64,000 bases of DNA from Hypoxylon rubiginosum (taxonomy: Eukaryota > Ascomycota > Sordariomycetes > Xylariales > Hypoxylaceae). The stretch's first letter is position 1. The number at the start of each line of letters is the position of its first letter. A program made the position numbers and the translations under genes. Under the pieces are notes generated by a model that worked only from the letters and a program-made list of their open reading frames with translations, was not told the origin of the DNA and did not search any database. This document shows, in pieces, positions 1 to 10,802 of the stretch. The stretch lies in assembly GCA_902806565.1 (NCBI GenBank), contig CADCXA010000031.1, forward strand, positions 186,001 through 250,000, in the 5' to 3' direction.

Positions 1-459
1 CTCAAGGTTCTCCACATCTCCCACAACAGAGTCGTCGATTCGTGCATTCTCGTCGCAGAGGCCGTCTTCGGGAAGCGTAACAGACTGGGGCGCCAGTGGG
101 GGCTAAAAGCGCTGAGCCAGGATCTCTTAGGAGCCACGATACAATCATCCAAAAAGGGCCACGACTGCCTGGAAGATACACTGGCGTCGAGGGAACTAGT
201 GTTGTGGTGTCTCAAACAGCCCGAAGAACTAGAAGCTTGGGCTAAAAAAGCCTTGGTCCAGTACGAGATCGAAAAACAGAAGAGAATGGAACGACAAAAA
301 GCGAAGAATCAAGAAATGGCCAAGCAGAAGCAGAAGCAGAGGCAGAAGGAGCTGGAAATGTCGTCCTCTTCGACATATAACAGCATGATGGACGACGGTT
401 TGAGTATACTCAATGACCCGGATCTCTTCCCCCCAGGATATGATCCGTGGTCGGACTAA
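1..459 (+). CDS. RNA exonuclease-like protein, C-terminal part (5' end outside window)
   Basis: The reading frame is open from base 1 to a TAA/TAG-type stop at 457-459, so only the C-terminal 152 residues are seen. They contain a segment typical of the end of DEDDh 3'-5' exonuclease domains: an aspartate after a hydrophobic strand (RVVDSCIL), a LKALSQDLLG helix, then GHDCLEDTLASREL, where the His and the following Asp match the last catalytic His and Asp of the family. After the domain comes a Lys/Gln/Glu-rich coiled-coil-like stretch (about residues 80-120) and an acidic tail. Family knowledge: such proteins trim RNA 3' ends in RNA processing or turnover. Which member this is (Rex3/Rex4-like or a lineage-specific type) cannot be decided from the fragment. 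Confidence 0.6.
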   Translation, partial: LKVLHISHNRVVDSCILVAEAVFGKRNRLGRQWGLKALSQDLLGATIQSSKKGHDCLEDTLASRELVLWCLKQPEELEAWAKKALVQYEIEKQKRMERQKAKNQEMAKQKQKQRQKELEMSSSSTYNSMMDDGLSILNDPDLFPPGYDPWSD

Positions 460-1131
460 GCTTAAGCTAATAACCTGGCCACATTTCTTATCCGTCTTTA
501 CGACTGGGGTATGAAATGGCATGATGCTCTCCTTTATGGTTGTAAGACAACCCTAGGGAATTTCTTATGATTCATGATTCGTTTACTTTAGGTGTCTCAG
601 TGGATTACTTCGGGGATTTGGGCGGGGGACACGGCACTTATATTCAACTGCTGGTTTAACACGCAGTTTATGTATCCAGTCCTAAGAGATCCAAAGAGAA
701 CCTTGTTAATGTTTCTATTCAAGCTACACTGATGGGTTCGAGTGACTAGGTATCACATGGATTTGCGTTTCAAATTATCCCAAGGAGGCAACTTATGCCT
801 GAATAATCTTAATGTAGATTACTCGCTACAGTTGCGTGGACTTCATAGTTCGTCTAGTATAAGTCAACCTAGGTTCAGATGCAGATCCTTCCATAAGGAT
901 GGCTATAAGTAGTCCGGGCTGACTAAGCACGACTTTCATTTAATATAATACTTGCCAACCAACACATGAAGTCTGCTATTTATTTGTTTCTTGACTGTCA
1001 CAAATATAAGTTTGGATAATAGTTTTCTCACCACGAGCTCTAACAGATAACAAGCACTTGATTAATATTCTCTTTGCCGCATCTCTGCCTTACCTACCAA
1101 CCCCCTAACAACCAAGACAATCGCTGGAGCA
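460..1131. other. Intergenic region
   Basis: No open frame with coding character. It must hold the 3' end of the exonuclease transcript and the promoter of the FAD monooxygenase. A pyrimidine-rich stretch with CCTACCAACCCCC lies 30-45 bases before the ATG. Otherwise I see nothing. Confidence 0.6.
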
Positions 1132-2322
1132 ATGAGAAACAGCACCGTCCATGATCTACCGATCTTGATCATCGGCGCTGGTGTGGCCGGCCTCACGCTA
1201 GCCCAAGGCCTACGGCTCCGTTCAATCCCTTTCCGCCTATTTGAGCGCTATCCTCGGTCGCGCGCCTCGCAGGGTCATCGATTTCGCATCTCGAATGATG
1301 GCCAGGCGGCCCTCAACAGCGTTCTTTCCCCTCAACTCCAGGACCTGTTGAGGAACACCGCAGCGAAAGCACAGTGCTTTGAGCCGCGATATGTGGACCC
1401 TAGGAAGCTCGACTTTGCCAAGCCCATGCCGGTGAATCCGGGGTCGATGCCTGTGGATAGAACGCTGATCCGAATGCTGACTTCGCTAGACATTGAAGAC
1501 TCCATCGAGTATGATAAGGAGTTTGAGTCTTATAACGTTACTGATGAACAGGTCCAAGTCAAGTTTGCCGACGGCTCGATGGTATGCGGGCAGTTGCTTG
1601 TCGGCGCGGACGGCGTCAGGAGCCGCGTGCGGAAACAACTTCAGCCAAATCGCAAGCTGCTTGACTTAGAGCGCTGGATCCTATGGGGTCGAACTCCACT
1701 AACAGAAGATTTGAGGAGAGACTTGCCGCAAGACATACTAAGCTGGTGTATGTACATGGATCAGGACGCCAATGTCCAGGCTGTCGTCGAGCCGATGGTA
1801 TGGCCGCAAAGCGTGCCGCAAGAGTCGAAGGCGAGGTTGCCCGACTTTCCTGACTACGTGTACTGGTGCGTCGGTACGGCGTCTTTCCAATATTCAGAAC
1901 GACTGCCGAAGACGGTGGAAGAGAAGAGGCTGTTTCTGAAGGGGGCGACTAAGGACTGGCACCCTGCTCTAAAGCTCTTATTTGATTCGGCCGTGCACGA
2001 TCTATCCGCCTGCGTACCCATCCTATCGAGCAAGCCAGACATCGAAATCGGCTCGGCTACCCAAACCGGCCGAGTGACGCTCATCGGGGACGCAGCACAT
2101 GCGATGAGTCCCATGGGTGGTTCCGGCGGCGATACAGCCATCCGGAGCGCAGCAGATCTGGCACGGACAGTTGCCGAAGAAGGCATTACGAAACGAAGTA
2201 TCGCGGAGTTCGAGGCGAGGATGGAAGAAAGAGCTAGAATGAAAATTGAACACTCTTTCGCCGGCGGAAGAAAGTACTGGCGTGGGAAGCAATGGACAGA
2301 ATATACCGAAGTTGATGTTTAA
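1132..2322 (+). CDS. FAD-dependent monooxygenase (PHBH/UbiH fold), single exon
   Basis: 396 residues without introns. The three flavoprotein hydroxylase fingerprints are visible: the N-terminal Rossmann GAGVAG at residues 15-20, the DG motif GADG at 158-161 followed by VRSRVRKQL, and the GD motif GDAAHAMSP at about 319-327, which binds the FAD ribityl chain. Family knowledge: group A flavin monooxygenases hydroxylate aromatic or polyketide substrates with NAD(P)H and O2. It has no signal peptide or membrane segment, so it is probably cytosolic. The length is near the usual 400-450. The start is the first ATG in frame, preceded by a pyrimidine-rich leader. No biosynthetic partner lies next to it, so the substrate is unknown. 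Confidence 0.85.
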   Translation: MRNSTVHDLPILIIGAGVAGLTLAQGLRLRSIPFRLFERYPRSRASQGHRFRISNDGQAALNSVLSPQLQDLLRNTAAKAQCFEPRYVDPRKLDFAKPMPVNPGSMPVDRTLIRMLTSLDIEDSIEYDKEFESYNVTDEQVQVKFADGSMVCGQLLVGADGVRSRVRKQLQPNRKLLDLERWILWGRTPLTEDLRRDLPQDILSWCMYMDQDANVQAVVEPMVWPQSVPQESKARLPDFPDYVYWCVGTASFQYSERLPKTVEEKRLFLKGATKDWHPALKLLFDSAVHDLSACVPILSSKPDIEIGSATQTGRVTLIGDAAHAMSPMGGSGGDTAIRSAADLARTVAEEGITKRSIAEFEARMEERARMKIEHSFAGGRKYWRGKQWTEYTEVDV

Positions 2323-4105
2323 AAACTCGAGGTCGAGATTGTACAATGCTACCTACATTGTATAAAAGCGAATTTCGAGACTGGAAGCTTGAGATTATAC
2401 GAATTGACCTTTAGCCACGCTGCTGTCTACTACCTTCGGTAGGTAGGTATCTATGAGGCACATAAACATCGTCAAGGTAATAATGTGCCCGCGCTTGGCC
2501 CTGAAGGATCTTTGTGACTCTCAGTCAGGTTATCTTCTCCGATGCAAATGATGGTTCTATCGGAACATGTCGACAGTGAGGTTATATAGTGATTTGTCGA
2601 ATGCAATGTCTGGATTACCCACAATCGCGGATTAGACGATTGGAATACCCTATCTGCGGCCAGCTCATCCAAGGTGTGTTCCGCTTACCTAGTCCTGTTT
2701 CGAGCCGAACTTCGACACTATGCGATATGTGAGGCTATACGCGCGGAATGGTCAGAACTGCAGCCACGATAGGTATTCACGTCCGCTAGATTCCCTTCAA
2801 CGTCGATTAACTCGATTCGTCTTCCTCAAGTGTCGATGACCCTGTGAATGTCATGCCTGCCTACTTCCTGAGCGACAGCTGCAACCCCTTTTTAAACGAG
2901 GACGGCAACCCCACAGGCTTACATCCAGTAGATATTGCTTTGTGTAACGGTTGTAGGAAACGGAGCCGGGGGCATTTTCAGTATTCCGCCCCCTTAAATT
3001 GTCCTCCAACAGTGCTTGGCGCAATTATCAATACACCTATTGGCTACCTACCTCCTATGTGGTTATTATATAATTCGTAAGATGAGTCGTCGGACCCTGG
3101 GCTTGCACTCCTTTCCAACCCCCTTCCTGCTTTTCTTCTCCGAGGATTCAAATGCCTTTATAGTGAGAATGTATAATGATTTCGAGCTTGTGTGGGAGAT
3201 GACTTGCTAATATCAAACCCAACCCAACCCTCACACTGTAATAATCTACTTCCATTATTATCTGGAAACTCAAAGTCTCTCGGTCGTCGTATTGCCCTCA
3301 TTCTTCTCATGTGTACCTCGTCCGTCACCATGCCTGCCTTTCACTATTGAACGAGTCGACTACGTGCTAAGAATGGAAGATCTGGAGTCTATCTCATTTG
3401 GTTTGATTTCCGTCCTATGCTGTATTGAAATCATGAACATCCCGTACAACTGCATGCTGTCTCTGATTGCGATAGAGGTTGGGAAAGAAGCGGAAGCCTT
3501 CCCTTTCTTCTAGATTATTGTGTAGCCCTCCCGATGTTGGCCGCGCCACTTAATATCTGTCTGTTGTAACACTACCTACCTTTAGGCAAGGGCGTATTAG
3601 CGCCGCGAAATAGGGCATGCCGTTTGGTCGTGACTCGGCGAGGTTCGAGGTTAAGACGTGAGGCTTTTGGAGATCCCACCGTTGTAGTCTAGAACCCACA
3701 CGCCTACCAAATTCCTGACGGAAGCAATCGACCAACCTACAAGTTACTGGTCGCATTGTTGATTACTTTTTTTTCTCTCGTCACTGTACTTCTTGACAAG
3801 AGCTATGACGACCACCTCTCTACTGTCCACCGGCTCTTCGCCAGAGAGCCATTTTCTCTCTCCCGGCTACAATGGACGTGGAGGGCACCAGCGGCCGTAC
3901 TTGGTGATCGGGGAGACGTGGGTAACGCTAAACACCATTATGTCGAGGTCTGTGAAGCTTACCCCAGGCCAGTTAGGAAGGCGGAGTTAACCGCATGGGT
4001 GGTTGCTTTGCTCATTTTTCTTCTTAGGCTTTCTCAGATATATGATGTTTTTCGATGGAAGGTGTATAGTCTTGTAAATCTGCTTATATATGAGAAGGGC
4101 ATTTG
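2323..4105. other. Long intergenic region
   Basis: About 1.8 kb with only short open frames that lack recognisable protein features. It contains a TAGGTAGGTA word near 2440 and a T/C-rich stretch near 3770. I see no RNA gene or repeat of note. Confidence 0.5.
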
Positions 4106-5113
4106 TCACGAGATGATAGGTGCCTGGCGCTTAATCTCGCTCACGGTGCCGCGGATAGCCTCTCGGTCTTCCTCGTCTAACTCGATACCGAAGTACCTCT
4201 TTATGGCGTCGACCCTCTGCGCCTCGTTCTCGAACCTGATCTCGAACCTGGTCGTCCCGCCCCGCCGCCACTTGAGCGTGTCCTCGAACAGGACCAGCGC
4301 GCCGTCCAGGTCGCCCTCGCTCACGGCGCTCTCGCCGGCGGATCCGGGCCCGTCCCCCTCGTCCGCCTCGCGCGTCGTCGTGAACCGCGACAGCACGACC
4401 TTCTGCGTGAACCACGAGCTGGGGCTCCGCCACGGGCTCAGGTTCATGCCGCGGATGTCCTCCGGCAGGAACTCGAAGTCGACGAAGCAGTACATGGGGG
4501 TCCACTCGGCCTCCGGCTGCACGCGGTGCTGGTAGATCCACACCTTCTGCGCTTGGTCGACCTGCTGCGGGATAGGCTCCCTGACGAGCCGCGTGTGCGA
4601 GAGCGTGCTCTCTATGTGTGGATACCCCCGAAATGCTACCAGGAGCGGCATGAGTTTGGTAGGGCCGTTGGCTCCGAAGCCGATGTCTACCATCCAGTGC
4701 ATGCCTTCGACGATAACGATATTAACACAGTGCGAGAAGCCGCCGTACCGGTCGCTCTCTTTATCATAGACACGGGCGCCGGCCATGAAGACGTCATATC
4801 CGAGACTCAGGAGCACAGTGTGGAAGAGCGAATTGTTTTCCATGCAGTAACCGCCGCGGCGGCTCGGCTGCTGCACAATTTTGCCGAAGAGGTGCTGCGG
4901 CTGGACGTTGACGGTTCTGTGCCAGGAATAATGCTGCGTGAGATTCTCGAACGGGATCCGGACCAGGGCGTGCTTTAAGAGGAGGTTGAGATATTCTAGC
5001 CTGTGTGCCGCGGATCGCGACACTACCGAGTATATGCGCTTAGATTCTGGTACCGCGATGCGATTGAAGAATTGCTCGAGCTGACTACGGCTGTATCTTG
5101 GACGGCCGGCCAT
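4106..5113 (-). CDS. Arylamine N-acetyltransferase (NAT)
   Basis: 335 residues, single exon. The catalytic triad of NAT enzymes is visible: Cys90 in RRGGYCMEN, His128 in GFSHCVN and Asp143 in MVDIGFG. The N-terminal RIPFENL segment at 52-58 is also a family signature. Function from the family: acetyl- (or malonyl-) CoA-dependent N-acylation of arylamines and hydrazines. In plant-associated fungi, homologues detoxify benzoxazolinone breakdown products; that role here is inference only. The C-terminal half (about residues 200-290) is markedly GC-rich, which opens long frames on the opposite strand; those are shadows. The start ATG is the first in frame and gives the normal N-terminus. Convergent with nothing close; the flanks are intergenic. 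Confidence 0.9.
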   Translation of the reverse strand: MAGRPRYSRSQLEQFFNRIAVPESKRIYSVVSRSAAHRLEYLNLLLKHALVRIPFENLTQHYSWHRTVNVQPQHLFGKIVQQPSRRGGYCMENNSLFHTVLLSLGYDVFMAGARVYDKESDRYGGFSHCVNIVIVEGMHWMVDIGFGANGPTKLMPLLVAFRGYPHIESTLSHTRLVREPIPQQVDQAQKVWIYQHRVQPEAEWTPMYCFVDFEFLPEDIRGMNLSPWRSPSSWFTQKVVLSRFTTTREADEGDGPGSAGESAVSEGDLDGALVLFEDTLKWRRGGTTRFEIRFENEAQRVDAIKRYFGIELDEEDREAIRGTVSEIKRQAPIIS

Positions 5114-5810
5114 CTTCGACAGGTTTTCACAAGGTTGATACGGTAAAGAAGCGAAGAATGGATGCTTATTATTTACCAGGTAGCTTTGGATGTTTTAATT
5201 CTCTATTTTAATTGCAACCAACCCCACGTGAGCTAAATTGGTTACCCGTTAGCAACCCCTCATTCGAAGAGGCGGATGGTCCATTATGAGACGGGTATGA
5301 CTACGGCTCAAAGGCACAGTCAACTAGGAGCATCTATACTTGGAGGCGTGATCGTAGCCGATAGAGCAGCTGCTGGTAAGGATGATGGTTGCGATACAAG
5401 AAGAAATGATACAATCCCTGGATATGATTGAGGATAATAAAGGGGGTACTAATGATCATTCTACTACCTAACCTAGAACATTGAAATTTGATGCGAAGTT
5501 TCCAGAGTCTAAGTAAGGTTACCTAATTGCCTTGGGAAGACAGATATCTGATCTGGTATGGACACCAATGTACAAAATCGCACTTAGGATAGCTCCCTAG
5601 TGCCTCCATTAGTTAACTACTCCTTGTAACGACATGTGGTATGTGTTCCAAACTCCAGCCTATGCATCGTAGTAGTCCGAACGAAGGGAAGAAAAGGGGG
5701 GAAAAGGTCTGGTCGACGACAGTTGCTCCTCTGCAGGCTCGCCTTTACGTTATAAACAAATTCGGTACCTACCTAACCTAAGGTAGGTAGGCATACGTTA
5801 TATAGATATC
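5114..5810. other. Intergenic region with AGGTAGGTA-type inverted motif
   Basis: No coding signal. Around 5767-5792 there is ACCTACCTAACC followed by AAGGTAGGTAGGC, an imperfect inverted repeat just downstream of the VPS41 stop codon. It could act as a 3' hairpin, but the same words recur elsewhere in the window. Confidence 0.5.
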
Positions 5811-8800
5811 CTACCCTCTACCCCCCTCCACGACCTCCCTCTTACTCCTACACACCGGGCACCCGCCCTCGATCCGGTCCCTCAGCAGCCGCGCGTGCGT
5901 CACCTTGCTGCCTACGAACCGGCCCCCTCTCGTGCGGTCCTCGTCGCCGGGACTGCTGCCCGCCAGGCCGGCGTCGACGTCCTGGCCCGGGTGCAGGTGC
6001 TCCAGGAGGTGGGTGATGTGGAACACGTGTCCGCACGCGAACCCGACCAGCGTCTCCGTCTCCCACTCGGTGAACGGCTCGTAGCAGCTCGCGCAGTGGC
6101 CCGGCTTCGACTCCCGGTGGTCGTGCCCCGGTTGCTGGTGCTGTTTCTGTTGCTTGTCGTTTGTAGCGTCGGCTTCTGTCAGCGTGGCAATGTCCTGGGC
6201 CTCACTCGGTGTTGCGGTGCCGGTTCCTCCGGTCCGTGGCGTGGCGGTTGGCGACGATAACGCCTTCGCTGCCGCTACGGATAGAACCTCTTTAACTTGC
6301 ACGTCAACGTGATCTTGCGCGTGGGCCAGCACCTCAAATTTAATTCCTTTTCTCTGCCCGCTGCGGAGCTGGTTCTGATAAGCGGCAACCTCGGATCGGA
6401 GGACGCGAGCCACACCAGATGAGATGCTATATTGGATCTCATGTTCCTTCATGATGTGCTTAAGGCCTTCGCGGAGCCCCGGGATCTCGAGGCCCTCGGG
6501 GATGCGCCGGACTAGAGTAATTGGATTAATCGCCGTTCCCACTTCTTCTAGCAAGGCACGGATAAAACGCGGCTTGTCCATGCTGTAATCGAGCAGATCT
6601 TCCCACAGACCTGGGTCATCTTGTTCCTTTGCAAAGCTGATGGCTTGTGAAACATCGCTTAACCGGTCGATGATGAGGTACAAAGCGTCCTTCATTCGTC
6701 CCGTCTTGGAATATAGATAGACAAGTTCCGGGATATAATTGGCTTGTTCGCACTCCTGGGCCGCTTCTTCGAATCTGTAGGATGTAGAGACTTTCAAGAA
6801 ATCCATGAGAAGTTCTCGGTCAAAAAGGACGAAAATATGGACTGCCAAGTCGGCAAAGTCGTCCACCAGAGATATAGTCTCGTCCACAGGCCTTTCTCGG
6901 TATTCTCGCCATAGGCCACGGAAGTAGAAATAGAGGTAAAGATTCAAGTTCTTCCGCTCAAGTTGTTCGACCACAACACCAGGCTTGATAAGTCCTCGGT
7001 GCGCTTCATCTACAAGCAGCGTGATAGCCTCTGAGGTAGCTTCTTCGAGCTCCGAGATGCTCATCCGACGTAGTTCCGCCTCTGGCACCCTAAGCGCGAT
7101 AAAGCTAGGGACGTCGTCGGTGACAGCATCGGCGAGGTGGTTGTCTCTTATCAGCCGCATCGCCGAGTCCGCGTCCTGAAGCCTTATGTAGCATTTCAGG
7201 GCCTCCCGATACCGGCTATTCACCTCGTAAAGTCTGGCCAAGGTCTCCATGACGATCCGCCAGTCGCGTCCCTTCTCGCCATCTTCGACGCTATCCTCTC
7301 TCACGTCACGGAACCTCAGTTGGTTTTCTAGGACGCTGGTAATCTCGGTAACGTCGAAGAGTTCGGTCCCCCAACGATCGAGCAACTCCTTGAATCGAGG
7401 CTTGTCGGCTTGAATATAATGATTCAAAACGAGCTCATACACGGTCCCAGGAATGGGTGGATGCATGGGCTCCGATGGGATATAATCGACGATGTCGTCA
7501 AATTTCTTCGCCTCAGCAAATCTATAGATCAACTTCTCCCACTGGTGAGGCGTGTTCACCACCTTTGCGACAACCTCGGCAGCACGAGTCCAATTCTTTT
7601 CTTCAACTAGCTCATCAATCCAAAGCCCGCCAATTCGTCGTTTTTCTTTCTCCGCGGACGTGTTCATAAATCTGATCTGCTCATCAACTATGGACCTAGT
7701 ATCCTCGTAAAAGTCGTCCGCAGTCGGCGGCCTCTGGTCGGGGGTGGACGAAAAGAGGTCGGCGAGCCGGTCGGGAGACGTATTCACAATCTCTGGATGA
7801 TCATTGAGTAGTTCCCAAGCATTTTGGTAATTTTGCTGTTCTAGAAGCCACTCTAGATGGTCCGCAAGGTCTCTCTGTGTAGCCAGAACGCAGTCATACG
7901 GGCTATGGATGAATATCTTTGCACCAGGTTTGATGAGGTTGGGATGTACCGTTCGAGATGCGGGTCTAGGACCAGCTCGGACGCTTGCCATTGTATTGCC
8001 CGCTCTGGGACTTGACGCGGCGTCGTTGCTGTCCCGACTTCGTATGCTCGCACCAGAACTAAACAAGGACCTTGGATTGATAGCAACATTCCACATATCC
8101 GTACCAAAGCCTGCTAAGGCCTCCAGTGCACCTCGAGAAGCCACGACGGAAGCGACTTTGCTCGCAGGCAATACACCTAGATGGTAGTCATTTGACGATA
8201 ACCGCTCGAACCGACTAACTGAGAGGCCGTCCTTATCAACCTCAACTTGCGAGGTGAGATCAATCAACCTCAAGTCAGGTGGTTGGGCATTGTAACGTCG
8301 TTTGATTCCACCAGATGGTCCGCTACCACTGCTCGACGGCCTCTGGCCTTTCGCAAGCTTTGGTTGGTCGTCGTCCTCTTCCTTCTCCGGCTTACAGTAA
8401 GCAAGAACTAGAAGTAGGTTCTGTGTATACAATGAAATACCCGATATGATGCAGTCCATACGGAGTCTAGGAATGTTAGAATACTCAAAAAGGGGCTAGA
8501 GGAGCATACGCACATCTTCGCGATTTCAGCCCTTCCAATAGACTTCTCGCCCGCATGCTTCCCTACGCCGACACCGCCCGGATGGACATGAATGATCCAT
8601 ATCGTGCCGCCCCATCCAACAATTAATCGTTCGATACTTTTATCGTGACTTTGCGCCTGCCGACTTAAGTTTGCGGCAGCGGGTGAAAGTGTACCTAGCG
8701 CATCGTTCCCTTTTTCTTTCGCTTCACTTTCGATCGCCTGGTCGTCAATCCATTCTGCTCTGCCTTTCCAAACACCGGCCATTTCTTCCCACTCGTCCGT

Positions 8801-9980
8801 CTGTGGTCGGTCGATATGACCTATTCGCTTCCAGGCATCCTCGACATCAGCACTATCTAGATGCAGTTTAGTTCGCATGATCTTGATGCCGTGCTCGTTA
8901 AGCCAGACGACGTATTTCCCGGACAGAGACCATTTTATTGTGTTGATGACTCCCTCTCCCGAATGAAGTATAGTATCCTTGCCGGTGTTAGAGCCTATGC
9001 CAATGCTCCCGAGCCAGCCCGACGCTGCAGCGGCGGCTGTTCCCGTTATCGTCGAGGTGCTTCGTCCTTGCGGTGCCCCTACGGTGAGAACCAAGCTGCC
9101 GGCAAGGCCACCAGACAAGTATGTCCTATCATTTCTATAGTCTGGCGACAAGGCCACGGCTTGGACGGGCCGCGCAAAATTCCTTAGCTGTACGTCTCTG
9201 AGGTCGATCAGGGACTGAACGCAGACATTTCCATCCATAGAAGAGGTTCCAATGAAGATATTATTCGAAGGAAGATTGGGAACCTGGGATGGCTCTTGCG
9301 CTTTCCGCTGGCCGGCTGGAGAAGACGGCGGGTGCTTTGAAGACGGTCGGTTGACGGATTGTGATGCCGCTCGGGTCAGAGCTTCGGGTTTCAGATTCGG
9401 AGGAAGAGAAGGTGGTGGATATGGGGATATCGAGATGCTGGTGACGGAGGCGGAGTGGGCATGGTAGACGCGCAAGGATTGGAAGTCTGGAAGTTGGATG
9501 ACATGCTGTTCGCACACTTTAGCACTACTCGGTGACAGAGTTACGAAACCCCTAATAGCTGCTTACGATATTCCCATTATGTGTTCCTACTATCATCTTG
9601 TCTCCCGCGACCAGAAACGCACTGGTGGCATCGCCATTCCTATAGACTGCGCTCATGTGCTGTGTCAAGCGGGCGTACTTTAATTTCGGCTCATCATCTT
9701 CCTCGTCTTCATCATCGTCGTCGTCATCGTCATCGTCATCATCATCCTCGCTCACATCTTCGTCCTCGTCTTCGTCTTCACCCTCTTCGTCCTCGTCATC
9801 CCCTCTGTCGCGTCCATCCTTTTGATGTTTCGTCGCATCTCGGGTATCTTCAGGAGGCGAAGCTGTGGAGCTGACTGGAGCTTGATCGGTCTTCGGATCG
9901 TCTGTGCTACGCTCTGGTTCACCATTGCTAGGAGCGTTATTGATCCCGTCGTCGCCCAAGCTGGGCTTTGCTTCTGTCAT
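5811..9980 (-). CDS. VPS41: Vps41, HOPS complex subunit
   Basis: Three exons by splice signals: 9567-9980, 8514-9505 and 5811-8466 (introns of 61 and 47 bp), giving 1353 residues. Order: an N-terminal very acidic tract with a run of about a dozen Asp, the EPKLKYARL entry to a WD40-like beta-propeller (with GTHNGNI and HAHSASVTSISIS blades), then clathrin-heavy-chain-type alpha repeats (for example LYLYFYFRGLWREY and ALYLIIDRLSDVSQAISFA), and a C-terminal RING-H2-like zinc motif (CASCYEPF ... CGHVFHITH ... CPVC). Known role: Vps41 in the HOPS tether binds Ypt7/Rab7 and drives fusion at the vacuole. The start is the ATG giving MTEAKPS; an in-frame non-ATG extension of three codons is not used. 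Exon 2/3 is joined through the GTGCGT donor, because this restores the ILRMDCIISG stretch conserved in fungal homologues. Divergent from APC1. Confidence 0.92.
9699..9775 (-). repeat. GAT/GAC/GAG trinucleotide-like tract encoding the Vps41 acidic segment
   Basis: A GAC/GAT-rich run, read on the minus strand, encodes an almost unbroken Asp/Glu stretch. It is low-complexity coding sequence and so a likely length-variable site. Confidence 0.7.
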
Positions 9981-10802
9981 GGCAGGCAATCAAGCCGAGG
10001 TACTGACATCGGGGGCGGCAGTATGGATACAGGAAAAGCCGAGACAAGTTGCACAGAGGAATTATAACATAGGTCTCTAAGAGAGGTATGAATTTTGAGC
10101 TGGAAGTTGACAGCAAGCTATCCAAAAAGCTACGCCTTGAGGCTTGACCGCATCTACATAAGCTGCCTCTTACGCATACACGTGAATATGCAAGCTAAGG
10201 TAGCAGACGGTGGAGATGCATAAGTTTAAAGCACCTAATAGAAGATTAGGTTGCAAGCTACGTCAGTCGATAGCTCCCATTAGCTATTCCGAGGTTGCAG
10301 CAGCTGGGCCGGTAGTGTGGCACAGCGTGAACGAATAAGCATATTGGGGAGTGCCACACCGTGCATGTTATTTGAGACTTTCAGTGGCACTGTACCCGTA
10401 CCTGCAGAGCGGATGGCGGGCTGGCGGGGCCACTTCTTTAGAATGGTGTTCGCTAAATTTTAGTTTTGTAGCCAATCAGAATGACCAGCACTACGCCCCA
10501 GCTAGCACCACGCCAGGCACGCCCCTGGCCCCTCAACCCTCAACTTTCAACCCCACCAGTTAGGTATCTAAACTTTTCAAGTCTCGTCGCGTCAACGGCC
10601 CTATCGTCTTTTCACAACGCGCCGGATCAGAATTTAGAGTATAGCATCTGAAAGTGAGATCCTGGCAGCCTTGGGTAACAGCACTCTCGTCAGCTTGTTT
10701 CACAAAGCATAAACACCTGAAACAAACAATTTGGCGTACCTATACCTAAGCTGAACTTCCAACTGTAGTCTAGTTCTCTTCAATGGATCTAGTACCGCCG
10801 AT
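9981..10802. promoter_or_regulatory. Shared divergent promoter region of VPS41 and APC1
   Basis: 822 bp between two divergently transcribed housekeeping genes, so both promoters must lie here. CCAGGCACGCCCC near 10516 also occurs (as CCAGGCACGCC) near 20461. No TATA box is obvious. Confidence 0.5.

Noticed and set aside
2472..3756. Several short open frames between the FAD monooxygenase and NAT
   Set aside because: All below 80 codons, no similarity I recognise, and no consistent splice signals joining them.
3756..4978. Long plus-strand open frames opposite the NAT gene
   Set aside because: They arise from the GC-rich codon pattern of the minus-strand gene. The translations are Arg/Ala/Val-rich without any domain, whereas the minus strand has all catalytic residues of NAT.
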